From positions 1 through 64,000 of the forward strand of contig NZ_NFIN01000009.1 of the NCBI RefSeq assembly GCF_002161765.1: a stretch of DNA of 64,000 bases. Direction: 5' to 3'. The notes beneath the pieces are model-generated. The model was not told the DNA's origin and did not search any database. It saw nothing but the letters and a program-made list of their open reading frames with translations. Positions 54,963-64,000 of this stretch are shown one piece after another. Origin of the DNA: Bacteroides sp. An322 (GTDB lineage Bacteria > Bacteroidota > Bacteroidia > Bacteroidales > Bacteroidaceae). The translations under genes and the position numbers were made by a program. Positions within the stretch are counted from its first letter, which is position 1; the number at the start of each line of letters is the position of its first letter.

Positions 54963-56297
54963 TTAGGGATTGTCGTTGTCCGCTTGTTCGTTGCGTTGTC
55001 TTGCCTCTTCAAATTTTGCTTTCATGGTAGGGTTCCCACGGGTCAGTTTCTTGATAGTAAGTCCGTCTGCTTTGTCATTGGCTAAGCGGAGATTCCTTTC
55101 AGACCCTACCAACGCTTCTTTTATTTTTTGCAAATGTTGGATAGATTTATCTATCTCATCGATGGCGGTCTTGAATTTTTCGCTTGCCAAACGGTAATTG
55201 TTGGCAAATTTTTCTTTGAACTCATTCAGTTGGGTCTCGAAATTGGTGACGTCAACAGATTGGCTCCGGGCAATCTGAAGCTGGCGTTGGTATTCGATGC
55301 TTTTCTTCGAAGTCTGTACCAGCAGCGTGATGAGCGGCATGAAAAACTGCGGACGGATGACATACATTTTGGGATACCTATGCGAAAAGTCTACGATGCC
55401 TGTATTGTAGAGTTCGTTGTCCGCCTCAAGCAAGGATACCAATACGGCAAATTCACAATGCTTGGCTTTCCGGTCTTCATCCAGCTTTTTCAGGAAATCT
55501 TCGTTTTTGTGCTTGGTTGCGGTTTCATCCATTTGGTTTTTCATTTCGAACATAATGGAGATGTATTCAAAACCGTCTTCGTAATCCCGGAAGATAAAAT
55601 CGCCCTTACTGCCTCCCGAAGCATCGTTGTCTTTCTCGAAGTAGGCGTTTGGGAAAAGCGGGCGCATACGGTTGAATTCGGTACTGCAATGGATTTCAAG
55701 CGTTTCACCGACCATTTTTGTCGATAATTTGCTCTTCAGGTCTTTGTAGTAGTTCACTTCGTCTTCCTTTTGTTTCAGCTTGATATCATATTCTTTTATC
55801 AAGCTGGTTTCGCGCAAGGAAGCTTCACTCTTTTCCAGTTTTATCTTTCCGGTCAATTCTGCTATTTGATTGTCTTTTGCCCGTAGTGCCTCCTGTGCTT
55901 TTTGTTGTTCTTCCAATAAAGCGATTTGGCGTTTGTTGTCACTTTGCAACAAATGGGCTTTCAACTCGGCTATTTCTTGTTCTTTTTTCGACAGAATGGT
56001 CTTGAATTCTAATTCTTTGGTTTGGGAAAGGCTGTCGATTTGTGCTTTAAGCCGGTCTATTTCGTTTTCTTTTTTCCCTATTTCTGTTTGTTGTGCCGAG
56101 AGTTTCTTTTGAAAATCTTGTTCTGATTTCAGTACGGCGGCTTGTTGTTCGGCAAGGTATTGTTTATGCAGTTCCTCCAGCCTTCTGTTTATTTCGGCAT
56201 AGAATTCAGTATTTTTTACTTGGCTGACTATAGAAGCATAATCTGCTTCGTCTACTTGAAACACACTTTGGCATTTCGGGCATTTGATTTCTTTCAT
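54963..56297 (-). CDS. DUF2130-family protein with coiled coil and nuclease-like core
   Basis: 444 residues. N-terminal zinc-ribbon start ([10 protein letters not shown]), long coiled coil (about 35-185), then a domain with [20 protein letters not shown] and MKNQ (about 230-255) that looks like the D and ExK of a PD-(D/E)XK fold, and a second coiled part near the C terminus. Function unknown; possibly DNA-associated. Confidence 0.82.
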   Translation of the reverse strand: MKEIKCPKCQSVFQVDEADYASIVSQVKNTEFYAEINRRLEELHKQYLAEQQAAVLKSEQDFQKKLSAQQTEIGKKENEIDRLKAQIDSLSQTKELEFKTILSKKEQEIAELKAHLLQSDNKRQIALLEEQQKAQEALRAKDNQIAELTGKIKLEKSEASLRETSLIKEYDIKLKQKEDEVNYYKDLKSKLSTKMVGETLEIHCSTEFNRMRPLFPNAYFEKDNDASGGSKGDFIFRDYEDGFEYISIMFEMKNQMDETATKHKNEDFLKKLDEDRKAKHCEFAVLVSLLEADNELYNTGIVDFSHRYPKMYVIRPQFFMPLITLLVQTSKKSIEYQRQLQIARSQSVDVTNFETQLNEFKEKFANNYRLASEKFKTAIDEIDKSIQHLQKIKEALVGSERNLRLANDKADGLTIKKLTRGNPTMKAKFEEARQRNEQADNDNP

Positions 56298-56325
56298 ATC
56301 TGGATAATAAACGTTCTAATTCTGG

Positions 56326-56416
56326 GTTTTCAGATGAAGCAGGGTTCGATGGCTGATGAAGCAGGCTTCGTTTGTTGTCGAAGCAGGCTTCGTATGCCGA
56401 TGAAGCCGTATGCATA
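56326..56416. repeat. GAAGCAGGCTTCG repeat cluster
   Basis: GATGAAGCAGG and GAAGCAGGCTTCG recur three times within 90 bases, and the cluster ends GATGAAGCCGTATGCATATA. Related to 35186-35262. Non-coding. Confidence 0.65.
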
Positions 56417-56451
56417 TACAAAGCTACTGATTTTTTTATTATTGTGCAAAT

Positions 56452-56484
56452 AAAAAAACTCCCGCACGGTAAGTACGGGAGTTT
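56452..56484 (-). terminator. Intrinsic terminator of the NifU-like/GGGtGRT operon
   Basis: On the minus strand AAACTCCCG and CGGGAGTTT form the stem (56456-56464 with 56476-56484), followed by a T run. Confidence 0.85.
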
Positions 56485-56518
56485 CCATGTCAAATTAAAT
56501 TGTATGTTCAAGCAATGA

Positions 56519-57529
56519 TTACTTGTTCAGAGCCAAAGCCACGTTAACGGCGCAAGCTACTGTACATCCTACCATCGGGTTGTTACCGATACCCAGGAAG
56601 CCCATCATTTCTACGTGTGCGGGAACTGAAGAAGAACCTGCGAACTGAGCGTCTGAGTGCATACGGCCCAATGTATCGGTCATACCGTAAGAAGCAGGAC
56701 CTGCAGCCATGTTATCCGGGTGCAAAGTACGACCTGTACCACCACCTGATGCTACAGAGAAGTAAGGTTTGCCTGCAAGTACACGTTCTTTCTTATACGT
56801 ACCTGCTACCGGGTGTTGGAAACGGGTCGGGTTAGTAGAGTTACCTGTGATAGATACGTCTACGTTTTCATGCCACATGATAGCCACACCTTCGCGAACG
56901 TCATCAGCACCGTAGCATTTTACTTTCGCACGAGGACCGTCTGAATACGGAGTTTCGTTTACGATGTTCAATTCACCGGTGAAGTAATCGAACTTCGTCT
57001 GAACGTATGTAAAGCCGTTGATACGAGAAATAATCATAGCGGCGTCTTTACCCAAACCGTTCAGGATGCAACGCAACGGGTTGGTACGAACCTTGTTTGC
57101 CATTTCTGCAATCTTGATAGCACCTTCAGCTGCGGCGAATGATTCGTGGCCTGCCAAGAATGCGAAGCATTGGGTTTCTTCGCGGAGCAGACGGGCAGCC
57201 AAGTTACCATGGCCGATACCTACTTTACGGTCATCAGCTACAGAACCCGGAATACAGAATGCTTGCAAACCGATACCGATAGCTTCGGCAGCATCGGCAG
57301 CGTTCTTGCAGCCTTTCTTCAGTGCGATAGCGCAACCTACTACGTAAGCCCACTTAGCGTTTTCGAAGCAGATACCCTGAGTTTCCTGACAAGTCAGATA
57401 CGGGTCGAGTCCTGCTTCTTCACAGATCTTGTTAGCTTCTTCAATGTCTTTGATGCCGTTTTCGTTCAATGCAGCCAAAATCTGCTTCATACGACGGTCT
57501 TGACTTTCAAACTGTACTGGTCTAATCAT
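56519..57529 (-). CDS. GGGtGRT protein
   Basis: 336 residues from the ATG at 57529 (MIRPVQFESQ); longer in-frame starts run into the upstream gene. The family name motif GGGTGRT is present at about 266-272 (SVASGGGTGRTLHP). Several Cys residues (CFENAKW, CFAFLAGHE) are conserved-looking. It always travels with the NifU-like scaffold gene just upstream; biochemical role unknown, presumably linked to Fe-S proteins in anaerobes. Confidence 0.88.
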   Translation of the reverse strand: MIRPVQFESQDRRMKQILAALNENGIKDIEEANKICEEAGLDPYLTCQETQGICFENAKWAYVVGCAIALKKGCKNAADAAEAIGIGLQAFCIPGSVADDRKVGIGHGNLAARLLREETQCFAFLAGHESFAAAEGAIKIAEMANKVRTNPLRCILNGLGKDAAMIISRINGFTYVQTKFDYFTGELNIVNETPYSDGPRAKVKCYGADDVREGVAIMWHENVDVSITGNSTNPTRFQHPVAGTYKKERVLAGKPYFSVASGGGTGRTLHPDNMAAGPASYGMTDTLGRMHSDAQFAGSSSVPAHVEMMGFLGIGNNPMVGCTVACAVNVALALNK

Positions 57530-57545
57530 AATCTGTGTCCTCCTA

Positions 57546-58247
57546 TTATTCTTTACGTGGGTCAATATATTTAACTGCGCCTTGCTCTTCTTTGAAGCGT
57601 CCGTAAGTGCCTGTAACGGCTTTCAATGCTTCGTTAGCGTCAACACCTTTCTTCACTTGTTCCATGAACTTGCCCATGTGGACGTATTCATAACCGATAA
57701 CTTGGTTGTCTTTGTCCAAAGCCATACGGGTGATGTAACCTTCGGTCAGTTCGAGGTAACGGGTGCCTTTTGCTTTTGTTCCGTACAATGTACCTACCTG
57801 GCTGCGGAGACCTTTACCCAAGTCTTCCAAGCCTGCGCCGATCATCAAGCCGCCTTCTGAGAAAGCTGATTGGGTACGACCGTAAACGATTTGCAGGAAC
57901 AATTCACGCATGGCTGTATTGATAGCGTCGCAAACCAAGTCGGTGTTCAAAGCTTCCAAGATAGTCTTGCCCGGCAGGATTTCAGATGCCATAGCAGCTG
58001 AGTGGGTCATACCTGAGCAACCGATAGTTTCTACCAGACATTCTTGGATAACGCCTTCCTTAACGTTCAGTGTCAGCTTGCACGCACCTTGCTGAGGAGC
58101 ACACCATCCCACACCGTGGGTCAAACCAGAAATGTCTTTGATTTCTTTTGCTTGAATCCATTTCCCTTCTTCAGGAATAGGAGCCGGACCGTGATTGGGT
58201 CCTTTTGCGACACAACACATGTGTTCAACTTCGTGTGAATAAGTCAT
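57546..58247 (-). CDS. NifU-like iron-sulfur cluster scaffold protein
   Basis: 233 residues. Residues 45-135 resemble the IscU/NifU scaffold: HGVGWCAPQQGACKLTL and the GCSGMTHSAAMASEIL stretch that aligns with the GCGSAIASSS segment of IscU, with candidate Fe-S cysteines at C48, C54 and C75-region. The C-terminal third is specific to this family. Sixteen bases from the GGGtGRT gene, forming a two-gene operon. Confidence 0.87.
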   Translation of the reverse strand: MTYSHEVEHMCCVAKGPNHGPAPIPEEGKWIQAKEIKDISGLTHGVGWCAPQQGACKLTLNVKEGVIQECLVETIGCSGMTHSAAMASEILPGKTILEALNTDLVCDAINTAMRELFLQIVYGRTQSAFSEGGLMIGAGLEDLGKGLRSQVGTLYGTKAKGTRYLELTEGYITRMALDKDNQVIGYEYVHMGKFMEQVKKGVDANEALKAVTGTYGRFKEEQGAVKYIDPRKE

Positions 58248-58331
58248 ATTCGTTACGTTTTTATTGAGTAATAAAAAATAAGTAGTTTTAATACTTTGCG
58301 GGTCGGGGAAAAGCTTTCCTCAATCCGCACG

Positions 58332-58339
58332 CAAAGTTA
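58332..58339 (-). promoter_or_regulatory. -7 box for the NifU-like/GGGtGRT operon
   Basis: TAACTTTG on the minus strand, 85 bases before the start codon. Confidence 0.65.
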
Positions 58340-58468
58340 GTCGTTTTCTTGATTTATACAAGGTCTTGGAACAAACTTTTTGTTACATTTTAATGATATT
58401 TTTTACCGCGTCCGCTATTTTGCTATGTCAACGTGGCAAAATCTTTTTCGTATGTGGATGAAAAGACT

Positions 58469-58476
58469 TATCTTTG
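58469..58476 (+). promoter_or_regulatory. -7 box for the DUF4375 gene
   Basis: TATCTTTG, exact consensus, about 150 bases before the ATG at 58628. The intervening leader contains the 58506-58613 inverted repeat. Confidence 0.65.
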
Positions 58477-58505
58477 CGGTGTGATTCTTATTTTAATGTA
58501 AATCG

Positions 58506-58613
58506 AACGCAGAGACGCAAAGACGCGGAGATTTATTTTAGAGAAGGCAAAGGGCGCAAGAGGATATTTCTATTGCAAATGAAAAAAACTTTGCGTTTTT
58601 GCGTCTCTGCGTT
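58506..58613. repeat. AACGCAGAGACGCAAA inverted repeat
   Basis: The 16-base arm AACGCAGAGACGCAAA (58506-58521) has a perfect reverse complement at 58598-58613 around a 76-base interior. Same family as 61751-61889 and related to 49053-49133. Confidence 0.85.
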
Positions 58614-58627
58614 TAAATAAATAATCA

Positions 58628-59143
58628 ATGGAAGAAGAAAAGAAGATTACGGTAAGCGACGAGGCTTTGCGCCGGGCGGCGGGCGAAGGAATGGACGAGT
58701 TCTTGCGGGTATTTACCGACCGCTATTTGGAAGTGACGGGCGGGCAGATTAATTCCGAGACGATGCCTTTGCTCAACGGATACCAGCATACGTTGTTGGG
58801 ATACCGCATCTTTTGCGAAGAGGTGAACGAAGGCGGCTTTGTGCAACTCATCCAGAACGGATACGGACCGTATATTTTTCTCAATCCTTTTGCCAAGGCG
58901 ATGCGCCTGATGGGTGCAAAGGAGTTCTCAAAGTTAGTTTACGAGGCAAAGAAGATATACGATGCGCATCGGGAAGACTTGGAGCTGGAACGGGATGAGG
59001 ACGAGTTTATGGCGATGTATGAGCAATATGAGGAGTTTGATGACCTCGAAGAGCAATTCATGGATATGGAAGAGGAAGTGACGGAGCAAGTGGCGCGCTA
59101 TGTAGACGAACATCTCGACCAGTTTGCCGAGATTTCCGCTTGA
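58628..59143 (+). CDS. DUF4375/DMP19-like protein
   Basis: 171 residues, acidic, alpha-helical. EVNEGGFVQLIQNGYGPYIF and NPFAKAMRLMGAKEF (about 65-100) match the DMP19-like fold, related to a protein studied as a DNA mimic in Neisseria. The C terminus (about 115-165) is very rich in Asp and Glu. Role here unknown. Confidence 0.8.
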   Translation: MEEEKKITVSDEALRRAAGEGMDEFLRVFTDRYLEVTGGQINSETMPLLNGYQHTLLGYRIFCEEVNEGGFVQLIQNGYGPYIFLNPFAKAMRLMGAKEFSKLVYEAKKIYDAHREDLELERDEDEFMAMYEQYEEFDDLEEQFMDMEEEVTEQVARYVDEHLDQFAEISA

Positions 59144-59373
59144 TGCCGGTAGGGGGAATATAACGCATATAAGTCCGTAGGCTTTCAGAATTGGCTTCAT
59201 CGGCTGATGCATCTATATTAATAAGGTGATGCATATAGATGCGTGAAAAGGAGGAAAGGATAATAGTTTAAATAAATGTTAAATATAGAAAGCGGATGCA
59301 GTATTTCCCGCATCTTTGCATTTTGCATAAAAAGTTTATCAAATTTAATTATAAAATCAAATCAAAGAAGAAC

Positions 59374-60177
59374 ATGAAAAAGTTTAAATTTGGCGTGCTC
59401 GCCATGGCACTGGTTTCGATGTTAGGGTTTACATCTTGTTTGGATAGTGGTGATCCGGGTCCTCAACAAGTTGGTGGATATATGGAAGTAAGCAGCAGTT
59501 TTTATGGGACTACATTTTTATCTGATTATGGCGTTACTTTCGTGCCTACTCAAATGTTGACATCTTCACCGACTTCTTCTGTGGCATACATTTACGGTAC
59601 GCTTCCAGAGGATGAAGTGGTAACGGCTGAAACAAAATCGGTCAATATAAATTTGGCACAAGACCCTATTTATTTGCGTGAAATGTCACCGGTGCTTACT
59701 TCTGTGCCTGAGAAAAGTCAGACGGTTGGTTTGTATGAGATGAGAGGTTGTGCTATATGGGGAGAATATAAGTACTTTATTTACTCTTTTGCTTATTTAT
59801 TAAAGAAAGGAACCACTACTGAGACTGTGAATACGGCACGTGATGAATTCCGTATCAATGTTTATTATGATAGTAATGAAACTGGCGTTGCAAAAGGGAC
59901 GTTGAAATTGCATATTCGTTGTGAAGCCAAAGGCATAGATACAAGTAAAGAAAATTGGGGACAAGAATATACCGCAGGTTATCTTGAAGATGTTTTCGTG
60001 AGAATGGACCCAATCATATCGCAATATAAAGCAAATAATAATGGGGAGTATCCCAAACGTATTGAAGTGGAATATGAGAAATCTTCTTTGGTTTATGCGA
60101 CTTCCGATCCTAATGCAAAGTTGTCTCAAACTATAAGTATAGAAAATAGTTATTTACCTAATATGTCAAAAGAATAA
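59374..60177 (+). CDS. NigD-like lipoprotein
   Basis: 267 residues from the ATG at 59374. Signal peptide MKKFKFGVLAMALVSMLGFT with lipobox FTSC. Beta-rich remainder without enzyme motifs, in the manner of NigD-like Bacteroidales lipoproteins. Followed by an AGCCGG/CCGGCT terminator. A shortened paralogue with similar promoter sequence (ATCTTTGCATTTTG) and terminator follows directly, so this is a tandem duplication. Confidence 0.75.
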   Translation: MKKFKFGVLAMALVSMLGFTSCLDSGDPGPQQVGGYMEVSSSFYGTTFLSDYGVTFVPTQMLTSSPTSSVAYIYGTLPEDEVVTAETKSVNINLAQDPIYLREMSPVLTSVPEKSQTVGLYEMRGCAIWGEYKYFIYSFAYLLKKGTTTETVNTARDEFRINVYYDSNETGVAKGTLKLHIRCEAKGIDTSKENWGQEYTAGYLEDVFVRMDPIISQYKANNNGEYPKRIEVEYEKSSLVYATSDPNAKLSQTISIENSYLPNMSKE

Positions 60178-60207
60178 TTGGTGTTAGTCCAATCGTTAGT
60201 ATATATG

Positions 60208-60236
60208 AGCCGGGCAAAAATGTCCGGCTTTATTTT
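60208..60236 (+). terminator. Terminator after the NigD-like gene
   Basis: AGCCGG (60208-60213) and CCGGCT (60224-60229) form the stem, then TTATTTTG. Confidence 0.85.
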
Positions 60237-60303
60237 GATATATAGTGTCTTTTTCTCATCTTTGCATTTTGATATAAAAACGATATAATAATTAGAGAAC
60301 GAT

Positions 60304-60622
60304 ATGAAAAAAATGAAATGGAATGTGCTTATGCTGGCACTGGCTACAATGCTTGGCTTTACTTCTTGTTTGGACGGCGAGGATAATAGCAATATCTTGT
60401 CGTATAATGAAATTGTGAAAGTGGATAATGCATTTTAACATTAATGATGCGTTGAACCGTTATGGGGAAATATATAGCAAACGTCCGGATAAGATTACGG
60501 TTTCGTATGAGCAGAATGCGCGTGACAATAGTTATGCGGAAGATTCGGTTTCCGTCCGTACGGTAGAGCTTAATTATGAGTCAATTATGGAGGCTCATGA
60601 CCAGATTTCAGGAAATAAGTGA
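60304..60622 (+). pseudogene. NigD-like lipoprotein paralogue, internally deleted
   Basis: ATG at 60304 gives MKKMKWNVLMLALATMLGFT and SCLDGED, near-identical in design to the upstream gene's lipoprotein start, but stops at 60436-60438 after 44 codons. A second frame (60428-60622) encodes a C-terminal piece (INDALNRYGEIYSKRPDKIT, VSYEQNARDN) that lines up with the upstream gene's KRIEVEYEKS region. About 130 codons are missing and the frame is broken at the join. Its promoter and terminator copies remain. Confidence 0.75.
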
Positions 60623-60634
60623 AATAAAAAATAG

Positions 60635-60666
60635 AGCCGAGTGTTTTATGCCCGGCTTTATTTTTG
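60635..60666 (+). terminator. Terminator after the truncated NigD-like copy
   Basis: AGCCG (60635-60639) and CGGCT (60653-60657), then TTATTTTTG. Paralogous to the terminator at 60208. The following TATATTTG (60667-60674) is a -7 box for the Yip1 gene. Confidence 0.8.
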
Positions 60667-60674
60667 TATATTTG
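60667..60674 (+). promoter_or_regulatory. -7 box for the Yip1/smpB genes
   Basis: TATATTTG, exact consensus, 33 bases before the TTG start at 60708 and directly after the previous terminator. Confidence 0.7.
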
Positions 60675-60707
60675 CAATTTGAGTATAATGCAAAAAACGT
60701 GTGAATT

Positions 60708-61277
60708 TTGAATTATAAAGGATTGTTTCATCAGATATGGGCATTGTTGTCTGTTCCGGGCAAAGCGTGGGATGAGATACGGGAACATGGAGGAGGGCAC
60801 GATATCCAGACCGGGTTTGTGTATCCGTTGATAGGGCTTTGTGGCTTGTCTGAATTTGCGGGCACCTTTATCGGGAGAGATTTTTCTTCGTTGATGTTTC
60901 AAGTGGCATTGACGCGGTGTTGTGCCGTGGCGGTTGCCTTATTCGGCGGTTTTTTCCTTTCGGCGTATGTGCTTGACAAAATTTGTGCCAAGTGGTTGAA
61001 ATGGGGGAGTATGCACAACCGTATGCTGGTGTTTGTAGGCTATTCGATGGTGGTTACTTTTGTGCTGAATATAGTCAGCGGCTTGTTTTCGATAGCCCTG
61101 CTTCATTGGATATTGCAAGTGTACACGGTCTTTGTCGTATTCGAAGGGGTACGCCGGTGGTTAGGAGTTCCCGAACGTCTGCAGATGTCTTTCACTTTTG
61201 TGGCTACGTTGGTCATTTTGATTTGCCCGTGGCTGATAGAATACGTGTTTAATCAATTATCTGTAATATTGAATTGA
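60708..61277 (+). CDS. Yip1-family membrane protein
   Basis: 189 residues, five or so membrane helices (about 40-60, 70-95, 105-130, 133-150, 160-182). N terminus [23 protein letters not shown] is the usual start of bacterial Yip1 proteins. The start is TTG at 60708; an in-frame stop lies six bases upstream of it and no ATG is available nearby. Overlaps the region just before smpB. Function unknown. Confidence 0.8.
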   Translation: MNYKGLFHQIWALLSVPGKAWDEIREHGGGHDIQTGFVYPLIGLCGLSEFAGTFIGRDFSSLMFQVALTRCCAVAVALFGGFFLSAYVLDKICAKWLKWGSMHNRMLVFVGYSMVVTFVLNIVSGLFSIALLHWILQVYTVFVVFEGVRRWLGVPERLQMSFTFVATLVILICPWLIEYVFNQLSVILN

Positions 61278-61279
61278 AG

Positions 61280-61738
61280 ATGAAAACAAATGCAAGCAAT
61301 ATAAATATCAAGAACAAACGAGCCTCGTTCGATTACGAGTTTATCGACACCTATACGGCGGGCATTGTGCTGACGGGAACCGAAATCAAGTCTATCCGTC
61401 AGGGCAAGGCAAGCCTGGTAGATACGTTCTGTTTCTTTTCGCGCGGCGAGCTATGGGTGAAGAACATGCACATCGCCGAATACTTTTATGGCTCGTATAA
61501 TAATCATGCCGCAAGGCGTGACCGCAAGCTCTTGCTTACCAAGAAAGAGCTTCGCAAGCTGGAGCGCACTTCAGCCGAACCGGGCTTCACCATTGTGCCT
61601 ACCCGTATGTATATCAACGAGAAAGGGCTGGCAAAGGTGGTTATTGCCTTGGCAAAAGGAAAGAAGCAATACGATAAGCGCCAGAGCCTGAAGGAAAAGG
61701 AAGACAAGCGGATGATGGACCGTATGTTCAAACGATGA
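61280..61738 (+). CDS. smpB: SsrA-binding protein
   Basis: 152 residues from the ATG at 61280 (a TTG two codons upstream is less likely). SmpB hallmarks: [37 protein letters not shown], and the basic C-terminal tail [13 protein letters not shown] that enters the decoding site. Works with tmRNA in ribosome rescue. Follows the Yip1 gene by two bases. Confidence 0.96.
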   Translation: MKTNASNINIKNKRASFDYEFIDTYTAGIVLTGTEIKSIRQGKASLVDTFCFFSRGELWVKNMHIAEYFYGSYNNHAARRDRKLLLTKKELRKLERTSAEPGFTIVPTRMYINEKGLAKVVIALAKGKKQYDKRQSLKEKEDKRMMDRMFKR

Positions 61739-61750
61739 GTGTTTTTATTG

Positions 61751-61889
61751 AACGCAGAGGCGCAAAATCGCAGAGAAGATAATTGAAAGAGAGAAGGCAA
61801 AACTCACGGAGTAGTGTGAAGCCTAATTCAGTCTCTATGCTTTTACTTTTTTCTAAATAAAAACCTTTGCGCTTTTGCGTCTCTGCGTT
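61751..61889. repeat. AACGCAGAG-type inverted repeat upstream of metH
   Basis: AACGCAGAGGCGCAAAA (61751-61767) pairs with TTTTGCGTCTCTGCGTT (61873-61889) with one mismatch. Same family as 58506-58613. It fills nearly the whole space between smpB and metH. Confidence 0.82.
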
Positions 61890-61911
61890 TGATATAAAAA
61901 TAAGAAGAGCA

Positions 61912-64000
61912 ATGAAAACAATACAAGAGCAGATAAACGAACGCATCTTGGTGCTGGACGGTGCCATGGGTACCATGATTCAGCAATATGGTCTGACGGA
62001 AGACGATTTCCGTGGAGACCGTTTCCATGATGTGCCTGGCATGTTGAAAGGATGCAACGATGTGCTTTGCCTGACCCGTCCGGATGTGATAGAAGATATA
62101 CACCGGAAGTATTTGGATGCCGGTGCGGATATTATCGAGACTAATACGTTTAATGCCACCCGTGTTTCGATGGCGGATTATCACCTGCAAGCTTATTGTG
62201 CGGAAATCAACCGGGAGGCGGCACGTTTGGCACGGCGTTTGGCAGATGAATATACGGCAAGATGTCCGGAAAAGCCCCGCTGGGTAGCAGGCTCGGTAGG
62301 TCCTACCAACAAGACTTGCTCGATGAGTCCCGATGTGAACAATCCTGCTTATCGTGCCTTGACTTTCGATGAGCTTGCCGAGGCATATATGGAACAAATG
62401 ACCGCTTTATTAGAAGAAGGTGTAGACACGATTCTGATAGAAACCATTTTCGATACCTTGAATGCCAAAGCGGCTATCTATGCCGCTAATCGAGCTATGG
62501 AGCAATGCGGGCGCAAAGTGCCCTTGATGCTTTCGGTCACGGTTTCAGATACGGGCGGACGTACCTTATCGGGGCAGACACTCGATGCGTTCTTGGCTTC
62601 GGTGCAACATGCCGATATTTTCTCGATAGGATTGAATTGCTCGTTCGGTGCCAAGCAACTGAAGCCGTTCTTGGAACAACTTGCCCGGCGTGCACCTTAT
62701 TATATTAGTGCTTATCCTAACGCCGGACTTCCCAATACGTTGGGTCAATACGACCAGACTCCCGAAGAAATGGAAGCCGAAGTGAAGGAATACATCGACG
62801 AGGGTTTGGTGAATATCATCGGAGGATGTTGCGGAACGACCGAGGCTTATATCGCCCGCTTCGCTTCGTTGGTGGAAGGAAGAAAGCCTCACCAAAGAGT
62901 AGCCGAGCCGAAGTATTTATGGCTTTCGGGATTGGAATTATTAGAAGTTACGCCCGAAATCAATTTTGTCAATGTAGGCGAGCGGTGTAATGTGGCTGGT
63001 TCGCGCAAGTTTCTTCGGTTGATAAATGAAAAGAAATACGAAGAAGCCTTGTCTATCGCCCGCAAGCAGGTGGAAGACGGTGCGTTGGTGATTGACATTA
63101 ATATGGACGACGGTCTATTGGATGCCGCTCAAGAAATGACTACTTTCCTCAATCTGATAGCATCGGAACCCGATATCGCACGCGTACCTATTATGATAGA
63201 TTCCTCGAAATGGGAGGTGATTGTGGCAGGGCTGAAATGCGTGCAGGGTAAAGGCATTGTCAATTCCATTTCGTTGAAAGAAGGCGAAGCGGTCTTTATC
63301 GAACACGCCCGTATCATCAAGCAATACGGGGCGGCGGTTATTGTAATGGCTTTCGATGAGAAAGGGCAGGCAGATACTTACGAACGAAAGATTGAAGTGT
63401 GTAGCCGTGCATATCGTATTTTAACGGAACAAGTGGGCTTCCGTCCGCAAGACATTATCTTCGACCCCAATGTATTGGCGGTAGCTACGGGCATGGAAGA
63501 ACATAACAATTATGCCGTCGACTTTATCCGCGCTACGGGTTGGATTCGGAAGAACTTGCCCGGAGCGCATATTAGCGGAGGGGTGAGCAACTTGTCTTTC
63601 GCTTTCCGTGGAAATAATTACATCCGTGAGGCGATGCACGCCGTATTCCTTTATCATGCGATTGCGCAAGGTATGGATATGGGCATTGTCAATCCGGCAT
63701 CCTCGGTGCTTTATACCGATATTCCGGCAGATGTGTTGGAACGTATTGAAGACGTAGTATTAAACCGCCGTTCCGATGCAGCCGAACGGTTGATAGAAAT
63801 GGCGGAGAAGCTGAAGGCGGAGAAAGAAAACGCAGGGAATGCGCAAGCGGCAGATGCTCATTTAGCATGGAGAAAAGCGTCGGATGTAGATGCTCGCTTG
63901 CAATATGCGTTGGTGAAAGGCATTGGCGATTATTTGGAAGAAGATTTGCAAGAGGCTTTAAAGAGTTATCCCGATGCGGTAAGCATCATTGAAGGTCCGT
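61912..64000 (+). CDS. metH: Cobalamin-dependent methionine synthase, 5' part (runs off window)
   Basis: 696 codons are open to the right edge; a full enzyme is about 1,200. Homocysteine-binding domain at 1-320 ([19 protein letters not shown]; zinc Cys in GLNCSFGA and GGCCGTT), pterin (methyltetrahydrofolate) domain at about 340-620 ([47 protein letters not shown]), then the start of the cobalamin cap ([10 protein letters not shown]). Transfers methyl from methyltetrahydrofolate to homocysteine through B12. No B12 riboswitch was recognised in the short upstream gap. Confidence 0.96.
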   Translation, partial: MKTIQEQINERILVLDGAMGTMIQQYGLTEDDFRGDRFHDVPGMLKGCNDVLCLTRPDVIEDIHRKYLDAGADIIETNTFNATRVSMADYHLQAYCAEINREAARLARRLADEYTARCPEKPRWVAGSVGPTNKTCSMSPDVNNPAYRALTFDELAEAYMEQMTALLEEGVDTILIETIFDTLNAKAAIYAANRAMEQCGRKVPLMLSVTVSDTGGRTLSGQTLDAFLASVQHADIFSIGLNCSFGAKQLKPFLEQLARRAPYYISAYPNAGLPNTLGQYDQTPEEMEAEVKEYIDEGLVNIIGGCCGTTEAYIARFASLVEGRKPHQRVAEPKYLWLSGLELLEVTPEINFVNVGERCNVAGSRKFLRLINEKKYEEALSIARKQVEDGALVIDINMDDGLLDAAQEMTTFLNLIASEPDIARVPIMIDSSKWEVIVAGLKCVQGKGIVNSISLKEGEAVFIEHARIIKQYGAAVIVMAFDEKGQADTYERKIEVCSRAYRILTEQVGFRPQDIIFDPNVLAVATGMEEHNNYAVDFIRATGWIRKNLPGAHISGGVSNLSFAFRGNNYIREAMHAVFLYHAIAQGMDMGIVNPASSVLYTDIPADVLERIEDVVLNRRSDAAERLIEMAEKLKAEKENAGNAQAADAHLAWRKASDVDARLQYALVKGIGDYLEEDLQEALKSYPDAVSIIEGP

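Larger units (their letters stand above)
58248..58627. other. Divergent promoter region with a long inverted repeat
   Basis: 380 bases. On the minus strand TAACTTTG (58332-58339) fits the -7 consensus for the NifU-like operon. On the plus strand TATCTTTG (58469-58476) fits for the DUF4375 gene. An inverted repeat (58506-58613) lies in the leader of the latter. No gene seen. Confidence 0.7.

Noticed and set aside
61739-61911. B12 riboswitch ahead of metH
   Set aside because: The 173-base gap is filled by the AACGCAGAG inverted repeat, and no conserved B12-box-like sequence was recognised.

Overview
The window is chromosomal DNA from a Bacteroidales gut bacterium, most likely Bacteroides or Phocaeicola. 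The evidence is the recurrent -7 box TAnnTTTG at mapped promoters, an UpxY-type antiterminator at the head of a capsule locus, fimbrillin-like lipoproteins, NigD-like lipoproteins, the GGGtGRT/NifU-like pair, reverse rubrerythrin, and intergenic inverted repeats of the kind common in this order. No rRNA, tRNA, CRISPR array or complete insertion sequence was recognised.

Region 1 (1-3165) begins with a promoter, a tandem 24-bp repeat and an UpxY/NusG-like gene. Three small toxin-antitoxin-like modules follow. Two of them have PIN toxins wrecked by internal deletions (1194-1477 and 2714-2908). The third is an intact nucleotidyltransferase/HEPN pair. A leader with a promoter, a perfect inverted repeat and an intrinsic terminator then precedes the polysaccharide operon; such a leader is the expected target of UpxY.

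Region 2 (3166-30734) is a capsule/exopolysaccharide locus: Wzx flippase, a DegT-family aminotransferase and PglD-like acyltransferase, an unusual ACP/KAS III/SDR/KAS III acyl-building cassette, a second hexapeptide acyltransferase, about eleven glycosyltransferase domains (GT2, GT4, GT14-like and a GT2/Caps_synth fusion), a Wzy-like polymerase, a PglC/WcaJ-like initiating transferase, and Wza- and Wzc-like export and kinase proteins. Between the initiating transferase and wza sits a PqqD-like/nucleotidyltransferase/HPr-kinase-like trio whose job in such loci is not known. An independently promoted AAA-ATPase/PD-(D/E)XK gene interrupts the locus after wzy.

Region 3 (30812-42910) is accessory. 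It holds an Rpn-type nuclease with an expanded AEGR tandem repeat, a 68-residue small protein, a fimbrillin-like lipoprotein fused to a PI-PLC-like domain that seems to have lost both catalytic histidines, another fimbrillin-like lipoprotein, an OmpA-family protein, a Septu-like ATPase with a decayed HNH nuclease partner, and an ABC exporter with a Ser/His (S26B-like) signal-peptidase-like protein.

Region 4 (43057-64000) is mostly core metabolism: SIMPL protein, ribosomal protein S1, reverse rubrerythrin and a PerR-like regulator with a clear 7-1-7 operator, NAD synthetase, an HD protein, a GH43/CE1/CE1/GH43 hemicellulose operon, a DUF2130 protein, the NifU-like/GGGtGRT pair, a DUF4375 protein, tandem NigD-like lipoprotein genes (the second deleted), a Yip1 protein, SmpB, and the first two thirds of methionine synthase running off the right edge. 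Several families of long inverted repeats occupy the intergenic spaces of regions 3 and 4.
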